Shown: one piece after another, positions 8,838 to 15,852 of the stretch
Position numbering within the stretch: position 1 is the first letter of the stretch
Layout: every line of letters starts with the position of its first letter
Origin: Acidobacteriota bacterium
GTDB lineage: Bacteria; Acidobacteriota; Vicinamibacteria; Vicinamibacterales; UBA2999
Direction: 5' to 3'
Assembly: GCA_963169195.1 (NCBI GenBank)
Contig: CAUJDN010000066.1
Location: 1 to 64,000, forward strand
DNA length: 64,000 nt
Translations under genes and position numbers: made by a program
The notes under the pieces: generated by a model
Seen by the model: the letters and a program-made list of their open reading frames with translations, nothing else
Database searches by the model: none
What the model was told of the DNA's origin: nothing

Positions 8838-10742
8838 ATGCAGCGGATCACGGTTCCGTATGTCAGGGACGGGCGCGGGGCGCCGCTTCGCCCCACCTCG
8901 TGGGACGAAGCGCTCGGGAAGGCGGCGGCCGGGCTGCGCGCCGTGCGCGATACCCACGGCGGGCAGGCGTTCGGGCTCTTCAGCTGCTCGAAGAGCACGA
9001 ACGAGATGAACTTCGCGGCGCAGAAGTTCGCCCGCGTGGTCATGCGGTCGAACAACATCGACAGCTGCAACCGCACGTGACACGCCCCGAGCGTCGCCGG
9101 TCTGGCGATGGTGTTCGGGATGGGCGGGGGCACCAGCTCCTACCAGGAGATGGAAGAGACCGACTGCGTCCTCCTCTGGGGATCGAACGCCCGGGAGACG
9201 CATCCCATCTTCTTCCACCACCTGTTGAAGGGACTCGAGCGCGGGGCGCGGATGTTCGCCGTGGATCCGCGGCGGACCAGTTCGGCCCAGTGGGCCGATG
9301 TGTGGGTGGGCGTCGACGTGGGCACCGACATCCCGCTGGCCAACGCGGTCGGCCGCGAGATCATCGCCGCGGGCCTGGTCAACCACGACTTCGTCACCCA
9401 TGCCACCGAGGGCTTCGAGGCCTATCGCGCCTCCGTCGAGCCCTGGACGCTCGCACGAGCGGCCTCCGTCACCGGTGTGCCCGCGGCGGTCATCCGGCAG
9501 ATGGCCCACGAGTACGCGCGTGCCAGGCGGGCGATGCTCTGCTGGACGCTCGGCATCACCGAGCACCACCACGCGGTGGACAACGTGCTGGCGCTCATCA
9601 ACCTGGCGCTCCTCACCGGGCACGTGGGGCGGTGGGGCAGCGGCATCAATCCCCTGCGCGGCCAGAACAACGTGCAGGGGGGCGGCGACATGGGCGCGCT
9701 GCCGGACCGCCTGCCGGGATTCCAGCACGTCGAGAACGACGAGGTCCGGCAGAAGTTCGATCGCGCCTGGGGCGTGACGATCCCGCCGAAGCGCGGATGG
9801 CACCTCTCGGGGATGTTCGACGCGATGGAGCGCGGCGAGTTGCGCGCCGTGTACGTCATTGGCGAGAACCCGATCCAGTCCGAGGCGGATCAGCATCGTG
9901 CCGCACGACTGATGGACGGGCTGGACTTCCTCGTCGTGCAGGACCTGTTCCTGACCGACACGGCCGAACGGGCCGACGTGGTCCTGCCGGCCGCGGCCGG
10001 CGCCTTCGAGTCGGAGGGCACCGTCACGTCGAGCGAGCGGCGCGTGCAGCGCTGCCGCCGGACACTGGACCCGCCCGGCGAGGCACGCGAGGACCTGGCC
10101 ATCATCTTCGATCTGGCCCGCGCGCTCGGCCACGACTGGGGGCGGCCTGACGCGGAGTCGGTGTGGAACGAACTGCGCGTGCTGTCGCCGGTCCACGCCG
10201 GCATGAGCTACGGGCGGTTGGACGAGCATCGCGGCCTGCGATGGCCGTGCTACGACGAGTCGCACCCGGGCGAGGCCTTCCTGCACGCCCGGCTGTGGGA
10301 GCGGCCCGTCAAGGGGCGGCGTGCGCCGTTCCACGCCGTGGAGCACACGGCGCCGGCCGATGCCCTGAGCGACGAGTATCCCATCCGCCTCACCACCGGG
10401 CGCCGCCTGGCCGAGTACAACACCGGCGTGCAGACCCGGGCCTATGCCTCGCCGACGCGGCGAGGCGAAACGATCGACCTGTCGCCGGAGGACGCGAGGC
10501 AGTACGGCATCGCGCCCGGCGAACTGGTCCGGATCGTCTCGCGCCGGGGCGAGGTGATGGCCCCGGTGTACATCGACGCAACGCTGCGCCCGGGGCTGGC
10601 CTTCATGACCTTCCACTTCCCCGAGCAGGTGCAGACCAACCAGTTGACCATCGACGCCACGGATCCCCGGGCAGGCACCGCCGAGTTCAAGGCGACGGCC
10701 ATCCGGATCGAGAAGGCCCCGGCGGCCGCGGCGGCGACGTAA
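8838..10742 (+). CDS. fdhA: formate dehydrogenase catalytic subunit, selenocysteine-containing, lacking its N-terminal Fe-S domain
   Basis: The frame runs from ATG 8838 through an in-frame TGA at 9078-9080 to TAA 10740-10742, giving about 634 residues with selenocysteine at residue 81. Around the TGA the protein reads NNIDSCNRT-U-HAPSVAGLAMVFG. This aligns with the active-site selenocysteine and following His of E. coli FdhF. Downstream are Mo/W-bis-PGD elements: LLWGSNARETHP, FAVDPRRT, RGQNNVQGGGDMG (about 276-288) and a C-terminal MopB_4 domain (TTGRRLAEYN; APGELVRIVSRRGEV). The usual N-terminal CxxCxxxC [4Fe-4S] domain is absent. The protein starts directly at the strand before PTSWDEALG. 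The missing domain is the C-terminus of the product of 12704-13609. It oxidises formate to CO2 in the cytoplasm, as no Tat signal is present. Confidence 0.9.
9078..9110 (+). promoter_or_regulatory. UGA selenocysteine codon with bacterial SECIS-like hairpin
   Basis: The TGA at 9078-9080 is followed after 12 nt by a perfect 6-bp stem: 9093-9098 (GTCGCC) pairs with 9104-9109 (GGCGAT), allowing one G-U pair. The 5-nt loop is GGTCT (9099-9103). Bacterial SECIS elements lie just 3' of the UGA. The E. coli fdhF element also exposes a GGUCU loop recognised by SelB, so position and loop both match. The element is inside coding sequence and is translated. Confidence 0.82.
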
Positions 10743-10755
10743 CCCGAGGACACGC

Positions 10756-12699
10756 GTGGACCTGCACATCACCGGAGGCGAGCCCACCGAAGACGAGCGC
10801 GCGGCCATCGACGCCCTGCTGGGCGTGCCGGAATCCGGCTGGGAGGGTGCCGCGCGCGACATCGCCCGGGACGGGCGCACCGCCGCCGGCGGCCACTCGG
10901 TCGCCGGCCAGCGCCACCGGCTGCTTCCCGCGCTTCACGCCGTACAGGACCGCGTGGGCTGGGTGTCGCGCGGGGCGATGAACTACATCTGTCGCCGGCT
11001 CTCGGTGCCGCCCGCCGAGGCGTGGGGCGTGCTGACGTTCTACCACCTGCTCGCCAGGGCGCCCCGTCCAACGGCCGTGGCGCACGTGTGCGACGACATC
11101 GCGTGTCGTCTGCGCGGAGCGGAAGCGCTGTGCCAGGAGTTGGAGACCCGGCTCGGCCCGCCGTTGGCTGGCGGGAGCCCGGCGGCCACACCCGACATGA
11201 ACGGTGCCGGCGTGTCGGGCGCCGTCGAGGCCGCTCCGGCCTTACGGCGCGCAGGGGCGCCAGCCCCGGCGGCCATGGCGTGGCAGCGATCGCCGTGCCT
11301 GGGCCAGTGCGACGCGGGATCGGCCGCGCTCATCACGCGTGCCGGCGCCATGCCGGAGCGCTTCGTGCTGGCGCCCGCGGCGGATGCGTCCGCCATCGTC
11401 GAAGCGCTGGCGGGCTCGACGCCGGCGCCGCCACGACCGACCGTGCGATGGACCGGGACACCCAGGCTCCTGTCACGGGTGGGGAAGGTGGACCCGGCCA
11501 GCCTGGACGGTTACCGGGAGCAGGGGGGCTACCGTGCGCTGGCCCGGGCCCTGGAACTCGGACCCGAGCGCGTGATCGCCGAAGTGACGGCGTCGAAGCT
11601 GCTCGGACGGGGCGGCGCAGCTTTCCCGACCGGCCGCAAGTGGGATGCCGTCCGCCGGCAGCCCGCGACGCCGCACTACGTCGTCTGCAACGCGGACGAG
11701 AGCGAGCCCGGCACGTTCAAGGATCGCGTGCTGATGGAGCAGGACCCGTTCGCGGTGGTGGAGGCCATGACCATCTGCGGCCTCGCAACGGGCGCGGCGC
11801 AGGGCTTCATCTACATCCGCGGGGAGTATCCGCTGGCCGAGGCTCGGGTCGGCTCGGCGATCGCAGAGGCCCGGGAGGCCGGCCTGCTGGGCGCCGACGT
11901 GATGGGCTCGGGCCAGGCCTTCGACATCGAGGTCCGCCGTGGCGGCGGCGCCTACATCTGCGGCGAGGAAACCGCGCTCTTCAACTCGATCGAGGGCAGG
12001 CGGGGGGAGCCGCGCTCGAAGCCGCCGTTTCCGGCGGAGGTGGGGGTGTTCGGCAAGCCCACGGTGGCCAACAACGTCGAGACCCTCGTCAACGTGCTGG
12101 CCATCGTGCTCGAGGGCGGCGAGTCGTGGGCACGTCTCGGCACGCCGGCCTCGACCGGCACGCGGCTGTTCTGCCTCTCGGGCCACGTCGAGCGGCCCGG
12201 CCTGTACGAGGTGCCCTTTGGCGCGACGCTCCGCGATCTGATCGATCTGGCGGGCGGCGTCCCGGGCGGTCGGGGGGTGAAGGCCGTGCTCCTGGGGGGC
12301 GCGGCCGGGAGCTTCGTCGGCCCCGGGCACCTCGACCTTCCGCTGACCTTCGAGGACGCACGCGCGGCCGGCGCGACGCTCGGCTCGGGCGTGATCATGG
12401 TCTACGACGAGACGGCGGACATCGCCGATTCGCTGCACCGCATCGCGGAGTTCTTCCACCACGAGTCGTGCGGCCAGTGCGTGCCGTGCCGCGTGGGCAC
12501 CCAGAGACAGCTGGAGTTGTTGCCCACCCTGGCCGCACCATCTGCGTCATCTGCGGCCGCTGCGGCTTCCGTGTTCGGGGAACTCTCCGTCGCCATGAAG
12601 GACGCCTCGATCTGCGGCCTCGGGCAAACCGCGTCGGGCGCGATTGAATCCGCGCTGAATCTCGGCCTGATCGAGCGACCCGTGAAGGGTGGGGAGTAG
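10756..12699 (+). CDS. NAD-linked diaphorase subunit, NuoE-NuoF fusion of formate dehydrogenase
   Basis: 647 residues from GTG 10756, with GAGGA 5 nt upstream. Residues about 1-215 are a NuoE-type thioredoxin-like [2Fe-2S] domain with ligands C112, C117, C181 and C185. A 60-residue Ala/Pro-rich insert separates the two Cys pairs. Residues about 225-647 are NuoF-like: FMN site GRGGAAFPTGRKW (284-296), NADH-site GGGAYICGEETAL, and [4Fe-4S] ligands C572, C575, C578 and C620. It passes electrons between the Fe-S chain and NAD(H), making this an NAD-dependent formate dehydrogenase. Between C578 and C620 a low-complexity run (about residues 592-606, Ala/Ser) is encoded by a dispersed repeat at 12538-12554. 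It sits 13 bp after fdhA. Confidence 0.93.
   Translation: MDLHITGGEPTEDERAAIDALLGVPESGWEGAARDIARDGRTAAGGHSVAGQRHRLLPALHAVQDRVGWVSRGAMNYICRRLSVPPAEAWGVLTFYHLLARAPRPTAVAHVCDDIACRLRGAEALCQELETRLGPPLAGGSPAATPDMNGAGVSGAVEAAPALRRAGAPAPAAMAWQRSPCLGQCDAGSAALITRAGAMPERFVLAPAADASAIVEALAGSTPAPPRPTVRWTGTPRLLSRVGKVDPASLDGYREQGGYRALARALELGPERVIAEVTASKLLGRGGAAFPTGRKWDAVRRQPATPHYVVCNADESEPGTFKDRVLMEQDPFAVVEAMTICGLATGAAQGFIYIRGEYPLAEARVGSAIAEAREAGLLGADVMGSGQAFDIEVRRGGGAYICGEETALFNSIEGRRGEPRSKPPFPAEVGVFGKPTVANNVETLVNVLAIVLEGGESWARLGTPASTGTRLFCLSGHVERPGLYEVPFGATLRDLIDLAGGVPGGRGVKAVLLGGAAGSFVGPGHLDLPLTFEDARAAGATLGSGVIMVYDETADIADSLHRIAEFFHHESCGQCVPCRVGTQRQLELLPTLAAPSASSAAAAASVFGELSVAMKDASICGLGQTASGAIESALNLGLIERPVKGGE
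12538..12554 (-). repeat. dispersed CAGATG-type repeat inside the diaphorase gene
   Basis: The 17 bases at 12538-12554 are the exact reverse complement of 33918-33934 (CGCAGATGACGCAGATG). Here they are read in frame and contribute to an Ala/Ser tract near residues 592-600 of the NuoF-like subunit, in a loop between the third and fourth [4Fe-4S] cysteines. The flanking sequence up to about 12565 continues the CTGCGG pattern. Confidence 0.75.
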
Positions 12700-12703
12700 A
12701 CCC

Positions 12704-13609
12704 GTGAACGACGCCATCTGGTTCCAACTGCCTCCCGCTCCCAGCAGCGTGCCGCGTCGCCCTCCGTCGCCGGAGGCGCCGCCAGTGTCCGCCACCATCG
12801 ACGGCCGCCCGATCGAGGCCCGCGCGGGCGCCACCATCCTGGACGCGTGCCGGGACGCTGGTCTCGACGTCCCGACGCTCTGCTACCTGGAGACGCTGAC
12901 GCCCGTCAACGCGTGCCGCGTGTGCGTGGTGGAAGTGGAAGGGGCGCGCGTACTGGCTCCAGCCTGTTCGCGCCGGATCGAGCCCGGCATGGTGGTCCGC
13001 ACCCGATCGCCCCGCGTGGACCTGTCGCGCAAGCTCGTGCTGGAACTGCTGGGATCGTCCGTGGATCTCTCCACGGCTCCGACACTCGAGCCCCTGATGC
13101 GTGAGTACGGCGCCGACCCCGGGCGGTTCGGACCCGCGCCCGCCACGGTGAGGCAATCCCCCAAGGTCGACAACGACCTCTACATGCGGGATTACTCGAA
13201 GTGCGTGCTCTGCTACAAGTGCGTGGAGGCGTGCGGCACCGACGCGCAGCACACTTTCGCGATTGCCGCCGCCGGGCGCGGCTTCGATGCCCACATCTCC
13301 ACCGAGTTCGACGTCGTCCTGCCGGAGTCGGCGTGCGTCTACTGCGGCAACTGCATCGCGGTCTGCCCGACGGGCGCGCTGATGGCGAAGCACGAGTACG
13401 ACCTGCGGGAAGCCGGCGCGTGGAAGCCCGAGGTGCAGACCGCGACCGACACCACGTGCCCGTACTGCGGCGTGGGGTGCACGCTCACCGTGCACGTGCA
13501 GGACCGGCGGATCGTGAAGGTGACCTCACCGCTCGAGAGCGAGGTCACGCGCGGCAACCTCTGCGTGAAGGGGCGCTTCGGGTTCGAGTACGTGAACAAG
13601 ACGGGATGA
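12704..13609 (+). CDS. ferredoxin-type subunit of formate dehydrogenase carrying the detached FdhA N-terminal Fe-S domain
   Basis: 301 residues from GTG 12704 (GGGGAG 7 nt upstream). Residues about 28-92 are a plant-type [2Fe-2S] domain with C60, C71, C74 and C88. Residues about 160-225 hold two [4Fe-4S] ferredoxin motifs: C167/170/173/177 and C211/214/217/221. Residues about 250-301 are the N-terminal cluster domain normally found at the start of molybdopterin oxidoreductases: CPYCGVGC (C252, C255, C259) with C287 in NLCVKGRFG. K289 matches the conserved active-site lysine next to that cluster. The protein then stops just after FEYVNKTG. The His-Cys [4Fe-4S] motif usual between the [2Fe-2S] and ferredoxin parts is missing: residues 93-166 have no Cys. 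It must dock on the product of 8838-10742 to complete the enzyme. Confidence 0.9.
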   Translation: MNDAIWFQLPPAPSSVPRRPPSPEAPPVSATIDGRPIEARAGATILDACRDAGLDVPTLCYLETLTPVNACRVCVVEVEGARVLAPACSRRIEPGMVVRTRSPRVDLSRKLVLELLGSSVDLSTAPTLEPLMREYGADPGRFGPAPATVRQSPKVDNDLYMRDYSKCVLCYKCVEACGTDAQHTFAIAAAGRGFDAHISTEFDVVLPESACVYCGNCIAVCPTGALMAKHEYDLREAGAWKPEVQTATDTTCPYCGVGCTLTVHVQDRRIVKVTSPLESEVTRGNLCVKGRFGFEYVNKTG

Positions 13610-13610
13610 G

Positions 13611-13710
13611 GGGTTGGGTCTCTCGAGGTCTTGGGGTCTTGGGGTCTCGAGGTCTTGGGGTCTTGGGGGTCTTGGGGGTCTTGGGGTCTCGAGGCTCTGG
13701 GGCTTTGGGG
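13611..13710 (+). repeat. G-rich tandem repeat after the formate dehydrogenase operon
   Basis: About 100 bp built from TCTTGGGG and TCTCGAGG units. A 24-bp block is repeated perfectly in tandem (13621-13644 and 13645-13668), then degenerates into further CTTGGGG(G)TC units to about 13710. Seven or more G4-5 runs spaced by 4-12 nt occur on the + strand, so a G-quadruplex could form. It fills most of the gap between the Fe-S subunit gene and the TPR gene. Confidence 0.85.
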
Positions 13711-13727
13711 CGGTGCCGGGTCTGAAG

Positions 13728-14804
13728 ATGGTCTCCCGACGAAAACTCGTACTCCTCACGGTGCTCCTGGCGGCCTCGCCACCCACGATGGCTGTCGCGC
13801 AGGGGCGTGAATCCACGGCAAGGCAGTATCAGGCGTGGCTCGGCCTCTATCAGTCCGGTCGGACTGGGACGGCTGTGGACGATCTGCTGGCGAGCGACCA
13901 GGGCGCGACGACCGCTCTCGTCGAGGGCTACGTCAAGCGAGGCGCCATCGGCATCGGCCGCGACCCGGCACTGGACGCGACTTTCTACCGCGCCGCAGCG
14001 ATGCTGCACGCGGAGGCGGCGTTCCGTTGCTGGGCGGAGGGTCTGGACAAGCGCGCCTCGACTCACTTCGGGCTCGCGCGCGGCTTGGTGGACGCATCCG
14101 AGAGCGTCGACGCAGCGTCCGGCCCCTTCCGTCGCCGCTGGTACCTCGCGACCGCGCTATTGCTGACCCGCCGGCTGTCGCCCGAGCAGGCGCTCGTGCA
14201 TGTCGTCGAGGCCGTCAAGCGCGTGCCTGACGACGTGGCGATACTCACGGCCGCCGGATGGTTCAGCGAGCGCCTGGCCGACCTGCCCGCGCCCAGGGGC
14301 TGGGACCTGCGCCGGGCGCAGACGATTCGTCGTCGGTACCAGGACGAAGCCCTGCGCCACCTGGCGGCGGCTCTGGCCGTGGACGCGCGCGCCGCGGAGG
14401 CCGCGCTGAGGCTGGCGCGTGTCGACTCGGAGATGGGGCGCGCCGAGGAGGCCGCGGCGCGACTGGCCGCCCTGCTGGAGCGCGACGACCTCGACCGGGC
14501 CACGGCCTATGTCGGCCGCCTCGTGCTGGGCCGCCTGCGCGAACGACAGGGCAACGCGCGCGAGGCCGAGCGCTTGTACCGGGAGGCGATGCGCCTGGAT
14601 CCCGTGGCGCAGTCGGCGCGCGTGGCCCTGGGGCAGCTGCTTCACGCGGCGGACGACTCGGTGCAGGCCGCGGAGGTCGTCGAGCCGATGCTGACGGCGG
14701 GCGCGGGTCGCGAGCGGAACGATCCGTGGGCCGACTACCGGTTGGCGTACCCGCTGGTCGGCGAGTTGATGTTCGAGGAACTCCGCGACGAGGTGAGGCG
14801 ATGA
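13728..14804 (+). CDS. secreted tetratricopeptide-repeat protein
   Basis: 358 residues from ATG 13728. The open frame extends upstream through the G-rich repeat, but that reads as Gly/Ser/Trp junk, so the start after it is preferred. The signal peptide is MVSRRKLVLLTVLLAA...AVAQG. The rest is helical with TPR-like units, for example LRHLAAALAVDARAAEAAL, EEAAARLAALLERDD and ARVALGQLLHAADDSVQAAE. Its last bases overlap the start of the VWA-domain gene by 4 bp (ATGA), so the two are translationally coupled and probably work together at the cell surface or periplasm. Partners are unknown. Confidence 0.8.
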   Translation: MVSRRKLVLLTVLLAASPPTMAVAQGRESTARQYQAWLGLYQSGRTGTAVDDLLASDQGATTALVEGYVKRGAIGIGRDPALDATFYRAAAMLHAEAAFRCWAEGLDKRASTHFGLARGLVDASESVDAASGPFRRRWYLATALLLTRRLSPEQALVHVVEAVKRVPDDVAILTAAGWFSERLADLPAPRGWDLRRAQTIRRRYQDEALRHLAAALAVDARAAEAALRLARVDSEMGRAEEAAARLAALLERDDLDRATAYVGRLVLGRLRERQGNAREAERLYREAMRLDPVAQSARVALGQLLHAADDSVQAAEVVEPMLTAGAGRERNDPWADYRLAYPLVGELMFEELRDEVRR

Positions 14805-15742
14805 TCGCCCGGGCCGGCCTGGGGGCCGCCTTGCTCGCGGTGGCCGCACTGGCGGGACGCGATCTCGTGGCGAGCCAGACGTTCCGCGCTGGCGTGGACG
14901 CCGTGCGGGTGGACGTGCTGGTGACCGACGATGGACGGCCGGTCACCGGCTTGGCGGCCAGCGACTTCGAGCTGCGGGACAACGGCGTCGTCCAGGAGAT
15001 CCGCGCGGTGGACGTGGAGGACGTGCCCGTCACGCTGACGATGGTGCTGGACGTCAGCGAGAGCGTCGAGGGCGAGCCGCTGGAGCAACTGCGTGGGGCC
15101 ATCAAGGCGGCAGACGAGGCGCTGTCAGCGGACGATCGACTCTCGCTCGTCACCTTCTCGGATCGCCTCGACCTGCAGGCCCCCGCCAGCGAGGATCGCG
15201 CCCGCGTTCGAGGGCGGGCGCAGGCGGTGAAGGCGGGCGGGGCGACGGCCCTCTACGACGCCACGCTCGCGGCGCTGCTCCTGCAGCCGCGTACCGAGGG
15301 CCGCATGGTCATGCTCGTCTTCAGCGACGGCGGCGACACCAGCAGCTGGCTCGATCCGCGCACGGTCATCACCACCGCGCAGCGAAGCGACGTGGTGATC
15401 TACGGAGTCACGCTCAGGCAGCAGGTGGAGCAGCGGAACCTGCGCGAGGCTCGGCAGAATCAGCTCGAGCGCGACTGGTTCCACGAAGCCCCCGCGAGCT
15501 TCGGACGGCACTTCCTGCCGCTGCTGGCGGAGGACACGGGCGGAGCGGTGCTCGTGGCCGAGCGAAGCGGGCGCCTGCGCGACACCTTCGTCAGGGTGAT
15601 CAGCGAGTTCAAGAGCCGCTACGTGCTCTCCTACACGCCCCGGGGGGTGGAGCAGGGCGGGTGGCATCCCATCGAGGTCAGGCTGAAGGGGCGGCGCGCC
15701 GAGGTGACCGCCCGCCGCGGCTACCTGCGCGCATCGCGTTGA
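14801..15742 (+). CDS. VWFA-related Acidobacterial domain protein
   Basis: 313 residues from ATG 14801, with a GAGGTGAGG Shine-Dalgarno; the ATG overlaps the TPR gene's stop. A short signal-like N-terminus is followed by a small beta domain (FRAGVDAVRVDVLVTDDGRPV...DFELRDNGVVQEI). A von Willebrand A domain comes next with the MIDAS motif DVSES (about residues 84-88), MLVFSDGGDTSS, and a closing KSRYVLSYTPRG strand. This arrangement is the VWFA-related family that is expanded in Acidobacteriota. The family is thought to mediate metal-dependent protein-protein contacts; no specific function is established here. Confidence 0.88.
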   Translation: MIARAGLGAALLAVAALAGRDLVASQTFRAGVDAVRVDVLVTDDGRPVTGLAASDFELRDNGVVQEIRAVDVEDVPVTLTMVLDVSESVEGEPLEQLRGAIKAADEALSADDRLSLVTFSDRLDLQAPASEDRARVRGRAQAVKAGGATALYDATLAALLLQPRTEGRMVMLVFSDGGDTSSWLDPRTVITTAQRSDVVIYGVTLRQQVEQRNLREARQNQLERDWFHEAPASFGRHFLPLLAEDTGGAVLVAERSGRLRDTFVRVISEFKSRYVLSYTPRGVEQGGWHPIEVRLKGRRAEVTARRGYLRASR

Positions 15743-15852
15743 CAGTGTGCGCGGACGACACCCGTACGTGATCCGAGGGCGCCAGCCGCCCGGCCGGCAC
15801 CCCCGAACCTTCGAGCCTCGAGCCCGGACCCCGAAGTCCGAACCAGTTTCCC

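Noticed and set aside
8838-9080. Reading the TGA at 9078 as a true stop (a broken formate dehydrogenase)
   Set aside because: The TGA sits at the known Sec column, coding continues in the same frame with conserved motifs, and a SECIS-like hairpin follows.
13614-13727. N-terminal extension of the TPR gene through the G-rich repeat
   Set aside because: It would encode Gly/Ser/Trp-rich repeats; the ATG at 13728 gives a proper signal peptide.
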